In this document: piece by piece, positions 34,383 to 46,563 of the stretch
Numbering within the stretch: the first letter of the stretch is position 1
How the letters are laid out: the number at the start of each line of letters is the position of its first letter
DNA from: Spongilla lacustris
Lineage: Eukaryota > Porifera > Demospongiae > Spongillida > Spongillidae
Assembly (NCBI GenBank): GCA_949361645.1
Contig: OX442417.1
Coordinates: 1,128,164-1,192,163, forward strand
Length of the DNA stretch: 64,000 nt
Direction of reading: 5' to 3'
Program-made: the position numbers and the translations under genes
The notes under the pieces: model-generated
Told to the model about the DNA's origin: nothing
Seen by the model: the letters and a program-made list of their open reading frames with translations, nothing else
Database searches by the model: none

Positions 34383-34754
34383 ATGTCCGACGGCGCACGT
34401 CAAAAGTTACAACTCCCAACGATAGCAGCGTTGCCTCAAATATACAGAACAAGGTACGTGAAGAAGTATCCGTATGCAGTATATAACTATATGGGAGACA
34501 AGGAACCAGCCTTGAATCGAGTAGTGCCGAACGAAGTACAAAGGGGAACACTGCCCTCTGAAAGTCACGAGATGCGTATTAGTGAGAGACCGTTTACGGT
34601 TCTACTCACGAAGGAAAAGTACAAGTCTTCTACACACTACTACACAAACCTAACTACCTATCTTAGACCGTGTACGTTCTGTGGCAACTCCCACTCATGT
34701 CACAGGAAGTTACCCGAAATTATTATCGGTGGGTGCGGTCTGAAATTACATTAG
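34383..34754 (+). CDS. Unrecognised 123-codon frame between MCC and the LysM gene
   Basis: It starts MSDGARQKLQLPTIAALPQI in CpG-containing, non-repetitive DNA. The middle part (YPYAVYNYMGDKEPALNRVV) has protein-like composition; the last third (LRPCTFCGNSHSCHR onward) looks less so. A strong donor-like GTACGTGAAG sits after codon ~24 (34454), so this could instead be a short 5' exon. I recognise no domain. Alternatives are a small real gene, a 5' exon, or chance. Confidence 0.3.
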   Translation: MSDGARQKLQLPTIAALPQIYRTRYVKKYPYAVYNYMGDKEPALNRVVPNEVQRGTLPSESHEMRISERPFTVLLTKEKYKSSTHYYTNLTTYLRPCTFCGNSHSCHRKLPEIIIGGCGLKLH

Positions 34755-34910
34755 CGCTCCATTGTACTGTTGTAGATCTAGAAAGAGAAAGTGTATTAAA
34801 CACTTCCATAAAACACACAAGCTCCAATGCACTAATTCCTTCAACGCTCAGAGACCTACGTCTACACCTGAGAACACTTTACATTTTGCGGTCCGCTCAC
34901 ATTATAATAC

Positions 34911-34954
34911 ACATGTAGATCACAATAAGATTATCTAAATTGTGATCTACATGT
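34911..34954. other. Perfect 16-bp-arm hairpin
   Basis: ACATGTAGATCACAAT and its exact inverse surround a 12-base loop, upstream of the LysM gene. It could be a miniature element remnant, a transcribed hairpin or chance; nothing else supports an RNA gene. Confidence 0.5.
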
Positions 34955-35131
34955 ATGTCTTTATTTTTGCACAGCACAGCGAAGGGGCTGCTATGTATGA
35001 AAGTGACAGAAACGTACGACGTTGATATGAAAATTGCATGCACATGCATGCACGAACAAGTCCAAAGTGTCACCCACAGCTAAACAAGCGAGAGAATTAA
35101 CAAAGCAGGCTATAGTGTAAACATTGAACAT

Positions 35132-35735
35132 ATGACGCAATTATCGCAGCGTCCAAGCCCAATACATGTATTCACGCGCATGGCGGTGCAAGAGGATAGT
35201 ACGAAGAGGGGACTGACTGGTTCTTTCCACCAAAGGACTTACGGAACTGTGAAAGATGACTTTTCGCACTCTCCGAACCCGAAGAATTCAAAAGTACTGA
35301 TCCACGAAGTGAAGCCCACAGATACACTTCAGGGCATTGCCCTCAAATATGACGTGTCGGTAAGTTTTGGGAGCTTTCCTTGCTCGTTGGTTCCCAGCAA
35401 CCCATTGGTCGAGTTGCCGGTCCCAAGGCGTGTATGGGTAAATATGCAACAAGATGCCTCCTTTCACCCCGGCCCTTCCCGCCCTTACGAAATTCAAGAG
35501 TACAAATTCTTACGATATAGGCCTACGGCTTGAGAGGGAGAGAGTGGGAAGTAGAGAGAGGGGAGAGGGAGAGAGTGTGATAGTGATTGAGAGAGATTAT
35601 GGAGAAAGAAGAAGGGAGGGGCGAAGGAGATAGAACAGAATACAAAGGTCCTCGCTGACACTGTGGTCTGTTATGCTTCAGCAGGCTCCAGTTGTTGTTC
35701 AGTTTAGTCATGTGTGGCACATTTGACATTTTAAA

Positions 35736-35799
<64 letters not shown>

Positions 35800-35843
35800 C
35801 ATGTATCTGTGTGTGTGTGTGTGTGTGTGTGTTACTACATGTA

Positions 35844-35884
<41 letters not shown>

Positions 35885-36202
35885 AGAATGTTTTAAGGAC
35901 CAGAATAGAAATGGGAGTAAACATTCACCTTTTGTACTTGTATGTACCTGTACAGTGCTGTTGTCACTGATTAGCCTCACACCCCCCACAACACACCACA
36001 CCACACACCATACCACACCACACACACACCACACTCTGCACACCACCACTCCACACACCACACACACACACACACCACACCACAAACCACACCACACACC
36101 ACAAACCACACCACACACACACACCACACTCCACCATGACTGACCACTCTCCCAACCCAAGTGTGTATATCATCCACACATACCCTATCCTCCTCTCCCC
36201 TC

Positions 36203-36266
<64 letters not shown>

Positions 36267-38674
36267 ACATGTACACACACACATATACCATAGAAGCTTT
36301 TCTGTAAACTTGATACAGGGCATGGGGACTACTGTAGCTATGTAGGGCATGGGAACTACTGTAGCTATGTAGGGCATGGGGACTGCTGTAGCTATGTAGG
36401 GCATGGGGACTGCTGTAGCTATGTAGGGCATGGGGACTGCTGTAGCTATGTAGGGCATGGGGACTACTGTAGCTATGTAGGGCATGGGGACAGCTGTAGC
36501 TATGTAGGGCATGGGGACTACTGTAGCTATGTAGGGCATGGGGACTACCGTAGCTATGTAGTGCATGGGGACTGCTGTAGCTATGTAGGGCATGGGGACT
36601 GCTGTAGCTATGTAGGGCATGGGGACTGCCGTAGCTATGTAGGGCATGGGGACTGCTGTAGCTATGTAGGGCATGGGGACTGCTGTAGCTATGTAGGGCA
36701 TGGGGACTGCTGTAGCTATGTAGGGCATGGGGACAGCTGTAGCTATGTAGGGCATGGGGACTGCTGTAGCTATGTAGGGCATGGGGACAGCTGTAGCTAT
36801 GTAGGGCATGGGGACTGCTATAGCTATGTAGGGCATGGGGACTGCTGTAGCTATGTAGGGCATGGGGACAGCTGTAGCTATATAGGGCATGGGGACTGCT
36901 GTAGCTATGTAGGGCATGGGGACAGCTGTAGCTATGTAGGGCATGGGGACTGCTGTAGCTATGTAGGGCATGGGAACAGCTGTAGCTATGTAGGGCATGG
37001 GGACTGCTATAGCTATGTAAGGGCATTGTAGTCCTTAATGTCTTATCTGCACAAGCACCACGTTCTCCAGGGGTAACACCACATTCCCCAGGGGTAAGGT
37101 GTACATAACATAAAATGTATGGAGCAGTACAGGTGGATGTTGGGATCAGATAATGCCACATAGTGAAGGACTCATGCATAGTCCTTACATATATAGTCAG
37201 AGGCCAGCAAATATGTATGCTATCCTCCTCGGGAAACGAACGTTCCCCAAGGGTGACACGTGATCATTTAAACATTACGCACAATCTGAGTTAAAAGGAC
37301 ACTTGTTGTGTCCTAAAGGAATGTGTGCATGCTTTGTACTTATGTGTGGAGGGAGGAGGGAGGAAGGGGGAGTGGGAGGGGGAGCCTTTCCTATACCACT
37401 GCGTGGTTTTTACATGTAAATGGTGGATGGACCCATGGTGGCATTTAGTGGGGGTAGGTTTGTAGTGTTGCTGAACAAGAGAGGTGGGCCATGTCTGGTG
37501 TGTCTACACGTGTTACTGTCTTGTGAATGTGCTTTACAGAATGTTAGTATTGTATTGTGTTCTGGAGGGGAGGGAGGGAGGGGGAGGTAAGCGGGAGGGG
37601 AGGGGCATGTTCTAATAGGTGAGGAGGGGAGGGGCATGTTCTCACTAATAGATCCTTTGTCTGTGCAGGTAAGAACAAACGATTGTATACCTGATTGCAT
37701 CAGTGGGAACATCACATTCCAATGTCCTCAGTCATGTACAATAGTGATGCAATGTTCAATGCATTCTGTTGGGAGGGGGGGGGGGAGGGGTACTTAGCTG
37801 TTACCATGAGATCAATGAATTTCTTGCTGACATGGTAAAATGATGTTAGCAGCATGAGGATCGTTGAAGTGCTTAGGGTGAAAGCAGTCAGAAGGTCGTG
37901 ACTACCACCCTACTTTCCACCTGGAGCACGAATCCGGTGTCAAATTACACCCCCGGTGCCATCCAGACACTCTTCATTGCACCAAACGGGCACACACAAA
38001 ATAATAATAATAATATTTTGAACAGCCTTGCTTCCAGGCCCTTTTGGGGACGACACTACAGCCTGTTGCCATATTACATGTGTATGTTGTATATCTGAGT
38101 GTATACGTCTGGGGCCTACAAGGGGCTTAGCACTGTGTATAGGTCTGGGGCCTAGCACTATGTATAGGTCTGGGGCCTAGCACTATGTTTTGGTCTGGGG
38201 CCTAGCACTATGTATAGGTCTGGGGCCTAGCACTATGTGAGAGTGGGAGGTATGTAAAAATGTAAAGTGGATTCAAGATGGAAGGAAGTGCACATACATG
38301 TTCCCAGGATAATCAAGGAAGCCATCTGGCTGCATGTGTATGATCACAGCTACCATATTCATGTTGCTAGGCCCCATTCCTACCCTCCCTCTCCCTCACA
38401 CCCTACCCCCCCCCCCCCTACAGATCGACCAGATAAGGACGCTGAACAAGCTTGGCTACTCAGAGTCAGTCCAGACGCGCTCAGTGCTGGACATTCCTTG
38501 CCCCACTGGTACCAGCCCCCCGGGGGCCCCCCCGGGCAGTAGGGTAGCTGGCAAAGATGACTCCCTCGCGGAGCAGAAGGACTACCTGGAGAAGTCTCCC
38601 CAGAGTATTCTAAGTTCAGCAGACGAGGAGTTGGAACATGCTAAGGAGTTTGTGGCAAAACTGGCCAAGAAACA

Positions 38675-38752
<78 letters not shown>

Positions 38753-39064
38753 CTGTGACTGTGTATGTATACATGTTGTATGTGTGTGGTGTGTGTGCAT
38801 GTGATGTGTATGTATGACCGAGCTACCTTATACATGTATGTGGGTGGTGTGTTTCTGTGTATTAGTTTGTGGAGGTGTGTGTGTGTGTGTATTGACCTTC
38901 CCTTCTTCATTCACAGTTCCACTTCCACCTCCAACTCCACCTCCACCTCCACTGGGTACCAACCCGCCCCCTCATCCGTCCTCCCCACCTCTGCACGTCC
39001 CGCTGAAGGCTACAACAGACCACCTCCCCCTTCAGAAGCAGCTCCTGGTCCCAAGCACAAGTAA
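35132..39064 (+). CDS. LysM domain protein of the LYSMD1/2 type, 3 exons, 208 aa
   Basis: Exons 35132-35359, 38424-38674 and 38917-39064, GT/AG throughout, phases 0 and 2. The N-terminus carries RTYGTVKDD, comparable to the RSYGSL motif of LYSMD1/2. The LysM domain spans the first junction (VLIHEVKPTDTLQGIALKYD then VS, followed by IDQIRTLNKLGYSESVQTRS), residues ~56-105, matching LYSMD (HRVRAGDTLQGIALKYGVT). The rest is low-complexity with an acidic helix (SSADEELEHAKEFVAKLAKK) and a Ser/Thr/Pro tail ending PGPKHK. No signal peptide or membrane segment, so it is an intracellular LysM protein like LYSMD1/2; exact function is poorly known. Length matches LYSMD2 (215 aa). Start choice: the first ATG in frame; MAVQEDSTKRG (codon 17) is an alternative. 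The exon 2 donor lies inside a GT microsatellite. Confidence 0.85.
35743..35885 (+). repeat. (GT)n microsatellite, LysM gene intron 1
   Basis: GT repeats interrupted twice by TTACTACATGTATCT. GT is on the sense strand of the host gene. Confidence 0.9.
35995..36295. repeat. CA/CACACC-rich tracts, LysM gene intron 1
   Basis: Imperfect ACCACACCACACAC 35995-36132, then pure (CA)n 36208-36262. Confidence 0.85.
36310..37020. repeat. 27-bp minisatellite, ~26 copies, open on both strands
   Basis: The unit is GTAGCTATGTAGGGCATGGG plus GACTGCT. Because the unit is nine codons long, one plus frame (HGDCCSYVG repeats, 36561-37031) and two minus frames (HALHSYSSP, 35977-37179; MPYIATAVP, 36261-36998) remain open. 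It lies wholly within intron 1 of the LysM gene, so the 400-codon frame is an artefact. Confidence 0.9.
37915..38010 (+). repeat. Dispersed repeat with (AAT)n tail
   Basis: ACCCCCGGTGCCATCCAGAC and ACTCTTCATTGCACCAAACG followed by (AAT)n. The inverse sequence occurs at 44458-44520. The tail suggests the 3' end of a LINE or SINE. Confidence 0.6.
38105..38240 (+). repeat. ~25-bp tandem repeat near the end of LysM intron 1
   Basis: The unit is TGTATAGGTCTGGGGCCTAG plus CACTA, about five copies. Confidence 0.8.
38676..38752 (+). repeat. (GT)n starting at the LysM exon 2 donor
   Basis: The splice donor GTATGT is the first unit of the microsatellite, so the donor and at least 70 bases of intron are GT repeat. 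Confidence 0.9.
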
Positions 39065-39529
39065 CCATGGTGTGCTCCCAAGTCCCTGATATGGGGGTGT
39101 GGCTGTGGGTGTGGCTTGACGTGTGCATAATAGACCCAACATGCACATGTGTGGGGGTGTGGCCAGGTGTGTATGTGTACACATGCATTTGTGAACTCCC
39201 CCACCTGATCACCTGATAATGTTATCCAGTAAGGGAACCAATGTAGGGTGGTAGTACCCTATATGTAGGGTACGTGTGGTAGTACCTTATTGAGGGTGTG
39301 CATGTGATGTGTATGTGACTATTGAGGGTGTGCATGTGACTATTGAGGGTGCGCATATGATGTGCATGTGACTATTGAGGGTGTGCACGTGACTGCATGT
39401 TGACCACACCTACTTTCTGGCCCAGCAGGATGATGGTGACCTCCATAGCCTCACAGCACACCGAGAGAGACAAACTAGAAAGTGCAATGTTCGAATTGTA
39501 AAGGATGCTGCTGTTATTTGTGTGTAGAG

Positions 39530-39566
<37 letters not shown>

Positions 39567-39755
39567 AAAAATATTTTTTATTTGATGTAAAAACCTGACA
39601 CCTGTGGAGGATTCATTCCAATAAGTGCCCCCCCACCCGGCCTCAACTTCTGCACGGTTCAAGTACCGCAAAGGTGTGCAGTTTGTACATGTATGGCAAA
39701 GGTCCTTGTTGTCTCGCCCCCAGCCCCTTAGGGTCACACTATTGGATACTGCATG
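39065..39755. other. 3' flank of the LysM gene, no gene recognised
   Basis: G/T-rich sequence with TGACTATTGAGGGTGTGCA repeats (39300-39395) and a (GT)n at 39533-39565. The minus frame 39372-39779 shows no domain. No AATAAA signal was confidently assigned. Confidence 0.35.
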
Positions 39756-39759
39756 AGAT

Positions 39760-40310
39760 ATATGACCTTCATGGTACACCTATACAGCATACCTTCATGG
39801 TACACCTATATAGCATACCTTCATGGTACACCTATACAGCATACCTTCACGGTACACCTACATAGCATACCTTCACGGTACACCTATATAGCATACCTTC
39901 ATGGTACACCTATATAGCATACCTTCACGGTGCACCTATATAGCATACCTTCATGGTACACCTATATAGTGTACCTTCACGGTACACCTATATAGCATAC
40001 CTTCACGGTACACCTATATAGTGTACCTTCACGGTGCACCTATATAGCATACCTTCACGGTACACCTATACAGCATACCTTCATGGTACACCTATACAGC
40101 GTACCTTCATGTTACACCTATATATTTAGCATACCTTCATGGTACACCTATATAGTGTACCTTCATGGTACACCTATATATTTAGCATACCTTCATGGTA
40201 CACCTATATAGTGTACCTTCATGGTACACCTATATATTTAGCATACCTTCATGGTACACCTATATAGCATACCTTCATGGTACACCTATATAGCCCACAC
40301 CATTGCTAAC
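39760..40310. repeat. ~26-bp minisatellite (CCTTCATGGTACACCTATAT), ~20 copies
   Basis: The unit is ACCTTCATGGTACACCTATA plus TAGCAT, with CATGG/CACGG variants and occasional TATTTA insertions. Confidence 0.9.
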
Positions 40311-41447
40311 CTTCATGGCAGCACACCTTATATAGCCTGTCCTCCTTGGATGGATTACTCTACAGGACGTTAGCTAGCTGGTACACAAATGTAGGAACGT
40401 CACAGTACCATAACAACATTTGATGATATCACCACAAAGGTGAGAAAGGTCCATTTTTGGGAGGGGGAGGGCCTGGTCAGGTCAACATATACACATGTTG
40501 ACAGCAACATGGCTAGCCTACACACAAGGACTCCGCTGTAAGCCTCACTACCTTAGCTGCATGTGCGATACAGTCCTGCACGCACGCATGCATGCATGCA
40601 TGAGAGCTGTGGTATGCAAGCATGCAAGGATTACGTTACGTTACGATATGGATTTGGGGTACATGTAAATGCAACATCACCGCACATACGTGCAAGTGTT
40701 TACCTATACATAGGTAGCTGTACCTTCTAGAGTGGACACCCCCCACACATTGAGACAAACCTTGTCCTGCTGCTTATCAGCTGGTTGTCAAGGAGGCTTT
40801 GAATAAATCCCAATTTGTAAGAGAACCAAGTGATTGGTATACAGGTACATGTACACACATGTGCACATACATGCATGTATCTATATGTACACCCTCTATA
40901 TACATGTATGTACGAGAGCACTAGCTGAAGGTTGCCTTGGTTACTTCATATTTAAAAACATATTACTGAAGAAGTGCTTATGACTAATGCAGCTTTGCCA
41001 GCTGCCAGATTCTACGCCTCCTCCTCCCCCCACCCAATGCCCTTATCCGGTACGAAAGGTGAAAGGTTTGCAACAAAAGAATGACATTTTAACTCTAGAA
41101 GGTGCAGATACACTTGCACGTATGTGTGTTGATGTTGCATATATACATGCACTTACACATGTACATATGTACCCCATATCGTAAGGTAATGTAATCCTTG
41201 CATACCACGGCTCATGCATGCATGCGTGCAGGACTGTATCACATGGGGATCGTTTAACCTCAGAGTAATGAGCCCTTTAATACAGCCTATGAAGCCACAC
41301 ACCCTACGCCTGGACATGCACTTAAAGCCACACCCACTACAGAGCGACTGCATTTTGCGAGACGTCGCATGGCACTGGTATGGACAAGGAGCATAAATCA
41401 GGTAGCATATAAGACTTGACAGTGACTCAAAACACTCGTGACTTTTG
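40311..41447. other. Intergenic, 3' side of dymeclin
   Basis: ATGCATGCATGC at 40585 and several TACATGTA motifs. A plus frame 41214-41396 and a minus frame 40727-40921 have no recognisable features. Part of this is probably the dymeclin 3' UTR. Confidence 0.35.
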
Positions 41448-44400
41448 TCAAGAGGACAGCACAAAATGCACTTGACTGCTGTCCCAGTACAGGTGCCCAG
41501 ACCTTGCCCCCAGCGTCCACACGTAGGGTATGAAGAACTCGTCAGGCTGCTCCTCCTCGACATAGTGGAACTTGAGCTCCGGGAATACCTAAATGTGAAG
41601 GACATGGTATCCTGAAGTATCCTGAAACCGCTCCTCTCCCTTCCTCCACCCCCTCCCCTTCCAATCTCCTCCCTCCATTCCTCCAACCCCTCCCCTTCCA
41701 ATCTCCTCCCTCCATTCCTCCAACCCCTCCCCTTCCAATCTCCTCCCTCCTTCCTCCACCCCCTCCCCTTCCAATCTCCTCCCCTTCTTCTCTGTCCTCC
41801 CTCTCCTTACGCGCAGTCTGTTCTTAGGCCACGACATAGCTCCCTGCGATATAGCCTCCAGTACAAAGGTGGAAGAGTAGGGTCCAGGCCCCGCCTTCTC
41901 CAGCTTAGATGAGAAGAATGCTATCACCTGCAACACCCCCCCACACACACACAATCAGTAAACCCTTCAACACACAATTACATCTTGCATACATACATGT
42001 ACGTATACTAGTACCTCCACAATATCATTTAAAATCGTGTGTGTGTGTGTGTATGTGTGTGTGTGGAATCACAACTTGCTAACATACATGTACGTTAACT
42101 GCCACGTTTCCACTCAATTAATGCCCACCCCCATGGAGCCCATAGGAGTGACAGCTTACTATGACATACATATGTACACATGCAACAACAAAATATATAT
42201 ACACTTATAATCTTCCGGGACCACACCCACACAACTACAAGTGTTTGTAGTAGTACAACACAAGGCTGAAAACATTTTCAGCACAAGTACAAGTGTGGAG
42301 TATCCTCACAATTGGTGTGCATAAAAAGCCACCCTCATTCCCTCCCTCCTTACTCCCACCACCCAGGTTGCTAGGTAACATGCCCAGGAGCACCTGGGAA
42401 CATCTTACTACACATCTAATAGGCTCAACCACACCCATTGCAGGAAAACAGTCCAGATGTAAACACCACCTCATTTCAGCACACCCACAGCTGTTGTTCC
42501 ACTCCACACCAACAGCTGAATCTCTCTACCATGCACACCTACAGCTATTCATCTACAAACATCAGTAAAGATAAAATGATTATGTGATAAAACCACACCC
42601 TCCTGCCCAGGTAGAACAGCTGTCCCACCATTCTGTAACACCATATCACTTTACCACAAAGGTGTCTACAAACACACCAGCAGTCTGTAGGCTAGCCACA
42701 ACACATCTCTGTGCACATGTACATAGAGAGGCACACACTGTACCATAGAGAGGCACACACTGTACCATAGAGAGGCACACACTGTACCATAGAGAGGCAC
42801 ACACTGTACCATAGAGAGGCACACACTGTACCATAGAGAGGCACACACTGTACCATAGAGAGGCACACACTGTACCATAGAGAGGCACACACTGTACCAT
42901 AGAGAGGCACACACTGTACCATAGAGAGGCACACACTGTACCATAGAGAGGCACACACTGTACCATAGAGAGGCACACACTGTACCATAGAGAGGCACAC
43001 ACTGTACCATACTCTAATAAGATTTTGATGAACAATGTTTGCAGCAGCTCTTAAGATTACGACAACACGCTTGTTCAAATACGAGCCTTTATTGTGGGGG
43101 CGTGGCTTAGTACATGTACCCTACTGTATGTTGTGATAACTCACCGTTTCAATGTTCTGCACCAGGTTCATGACAGAGGGGTGCGTTCTGAAAGGTTCAA
43201 ACACCTCTCTCTGGTACAGCAGGGAGTACACAAGGTGTGGGTTGTTATGGAGACCATGGGTGAGGCAAGAGTTAATGATCTCCAGTACCATCTGAAGCAC
43301 CTCCTCCAAGATGGCCAGGTCAGCCGCCTGCAGGGGGATATGGGCGTCATGGCAACACGTGGTAGTAAGGAAGGGGGAGGAGGGTGGGGAAGGGAGAGGG
43401 GGAGGAGAGAAGTAAGGAGGGAGGAGGAGCGATGGAACACGTGCACCAAATAAAGGAAGCCGTTAGCATACACTGTATATGACCATTAGGTGTGTGCGTG
43501 TTGTGGTGTGTGACACTGTGTGTGTTGTGGTGTGTTGTGTGTGTGTTGTATGTGTGGCTACAATGTACATGTACTTCTAGCTCAGGCAGCCAAACATGCA
43601 CGTGTGTTCAGCCACACACAAGCCGCAACAGAGTGTGGAAGGTAATGGATCACATGATCAGACACAACAAATGAGCATCGTGTGACACCCTCAACTACTG
43701 CTATAGGCCTACACCCTCAACTACTGCTATAGGCCTACACCCTCAACTACTGCTATAGGCCTACACCCTCAACTACTGCTATAGGCCTACACCCTCAACT
43801 ATGCTATAGGCCTACACCCTCAACTACTGCTATAGGCCTACACCCTCAACTACTGCTATAGGCCTACACCCTCAACTACTGCTATAGGCCTACACCCTCA
43901 ACTATGCTATAGGCCTACACCCTCAACTATGCTATAGGCCTACACCCTCAACTACTGCTATAGGCCTACACCCTCAACTACTGCTATAGGCCTACACCCT
44001 CAACTACTGCTATAGGCCTACACCCTCAACTGAACTCATACAACTGTAGAACAGAAACCAAATCCTTTACAAACACAATAAAGGAAACACATAACCACAC
44101 CCCTACACATAACCACACCCACCACTGCCTGCTTGCCTGCATACATCCTGTACATGTACCACATTCATGTTCTCTGACAACATGAACCACCCACCACACA
44201 TCCTGATGATGTTACAATACTTCCCTCATGTACACCTACACAACACCTCCAGTGCATACAAAGAACATTTTAATTGGACTCCAGGGACCAATATGCATGT
44301 GTACATGTACATCATGTACATGCATCTGTAGCTAATGTGTCTAGACAGCATTCCCATATATGGGCGTTTAAGCGTGGCATGTGAAGTATAACACAGAAGG

Positions 44401-45369
44401 CACTTCATCCGCAATGCGGACTGGGGACGATCTGGATCAGATTTTTTTAATCAGACCTGTGTGGTGCAATGAAGAGTGTCTGGGTAGCACCGCGGGTGCA
44501 ATTTGACCCCGGATTTGGCATCAGCACTTCACACCTTGCACACTAAACCCTAAAGCCCTAATGTCCTCCTATGCCTTGGGCATGCTATACTATGAACAGA
44601 ATGACAAGGTGATTACATACGCTACAGTCACATGGCAGCTCATGTGACCTCGCACCTGTACACACATGTGATGTACACTGTACTTCACACCTGCAGCCTT
44701 GTGTATACCAGTCACATGACACCACATGACATCACATGACAACTGTCGCTACCACATGGTCACGCCCCTCCTCACCTGATCGGCTGGTCCCTCCATCGGG
44801 AGCTCACATGACTCGATGGACTCTGAGCTTTGCTGAACAAGAGGGGAGTGTTGGGAGAGGCCATCCCTCACCTTAAGGTACTTCCTTGCCAACACCTTGA
44901 AGAGACTGTGGGGGGAGGGGCTAATACATATTGCCATGGCAACATCATAGCAACACATGCCCAAGCATGCCATTCCACACGCAGAGGAATGAATGGTGCA
45001 ATATATATGGGATGGAAGGGGAAGGGGGGAGGGAGGAGGGGGAGGAGGAAGGGGAGGAGGAAGGGAAGGAGGAAGGGGAGGAGGAAGGGAAGGAGGAAGG
45101 GGAGGAGGAAGGGGAGGAGGAAGGGGAGGAGGAAGGGGAGGAGGAAGGGGAGGAGGAAGGGGAGGAGGAAGGGGAGCATTCTGATGTGCACATGTACATC
45201 TACACCTACACACATGCACACATACATTGTATGCACACCTCCACTATGGGCTCACTTGATAAGTTTCTGTGCAGCCTCTAAGTGCAGGGAATGGAAGTGA
45301 GCGGACATGTTGGCCAGTGCAGCAAGACAGTTGGTGTGGAGGTACTTGTCCTGTGGTCACCACACATGT

Positions 45370-45409
<40 letters not shown>

Positions 45410-46518
45410 ACACAAAGATTTAAATTTATGACACGTACATGTACATTACAGTACTCCTGGTGTTCATGATCAAGTTTGATGTACATGTACATCAGCAAAC
45501 GAATCTGGACCTATAGTTAGTTACATGTACATGCAAATGTACACGATCAGGTGACCAAGATCAGGTGACCAAGTATCATGTTGCCACATGATCAGGTGAC
45601 CAAGTATGATGTTGCCACATGATCAGGTGACCAAGTACGATGTATCAGGTGACTCAAGATTGATGTTGCCACATGATCAATAATCATAGGTACACGTACA
45701 TGTACATCCCATCACACAACAATTCAGGTTCCAATTGAGGAATTTGTGCACACAGGATATGATCAAGAGACAAAACCAACATCCCTCCTCCTCCTCCTCC
45801 CCCTCTCCCACTCCAATCAGTTATATCACAATCAAGGGCAACAATTATTTTTAGCTAGCCATGGATTAAATAAATAAACCTCATTTGAATGCCAGCAGGT
45901 ACAGGTACACTAGCCTTGAGGCAGAGACCATCATGAAGTGGTGATAGTTTCCCCAACAGGATGGTCGCTAAAGACACTCCCTTAGCGGCTGGAGTTACAT
46001 GCACATGTAGCATAAACAGTGAAGGCAGGAAGACCCCATCACCCTCACAACCTAACACCACATCACACGGTACCCAAAAGTCCCCCCCCCCCCCCCCCAG
46101 GATGTGTCCACATACACTACATGTCCTGATCCATTGACTTCATCAGGCCCCCACCCCCACCCCCCCCCACTCCTCCCTAAATGAATTAGCCATGCAGACA
46201 AGGCCCAACATGGTCACACCCACATCCTGTTATCGTGATGGTGGTGGGTGTGGCTTACCCTTATCTGGGACATGTTGACCTGTATGGTCCTTATGAGCAC
46301 TATGACCATCAGGCTCCCCAGGGAGATGTTCTTTATGGCCCTATCAGTGTACCAGATCACCTGGGGAAAGTTCTGGGGACAGAAGAGAAGCAACGTTCAC
46401 ACATGGGAGGTACATTGTGTACGCGGTGCATACACGTGTGTACATGGCGGAGTTTTGATGTTTGCACACGTGTGTCTGCATGCTAGTGTGCGTGCATGTG
46501 TTTACGACATGTACATGC

Positions 46519-46563
<45 letters not shown>

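Larger units (their letters stand above)
34107..35131. promoter_or_regulatory. Head-to-head intergenic region, candidate bidirectional promoter MCC/LYSMD-like
   Basis: About 1 kb separates the MCC start codon from the LysM gene start codon. It is locally CpG-containing (for example 34180-34262, CGCGCGGAGAAAAAGCCAAC) while the rest of the locus is CpG-poor, and it lacks the simple repeats that fill neighbouring introns. It contains the unassigned open frame 34383-34754 and a hairpin at 34911-34954. Promoter role inferred from arrangement only; no TATA box was identified. Confidence 0.4.

Noticed and set aside
35977..37179. 400-codon minus frame (HALHSYSSP repeats)
   Set aside because: Generated by a 27-bp intronic minisatellite whose unit is a multiple of three; no splice or start context, and it lies inside the LysM gene's intron.
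42646..43078. Three overlapping ~120-codon minus frames
   Set aside because: 22-bp repeat leaves every frame open; no coding evidence.
43684..44030. CRISPR-like regular repeats
   Set aside because: Pure tandem minisatellite with no unique spacers, in an animal intron.
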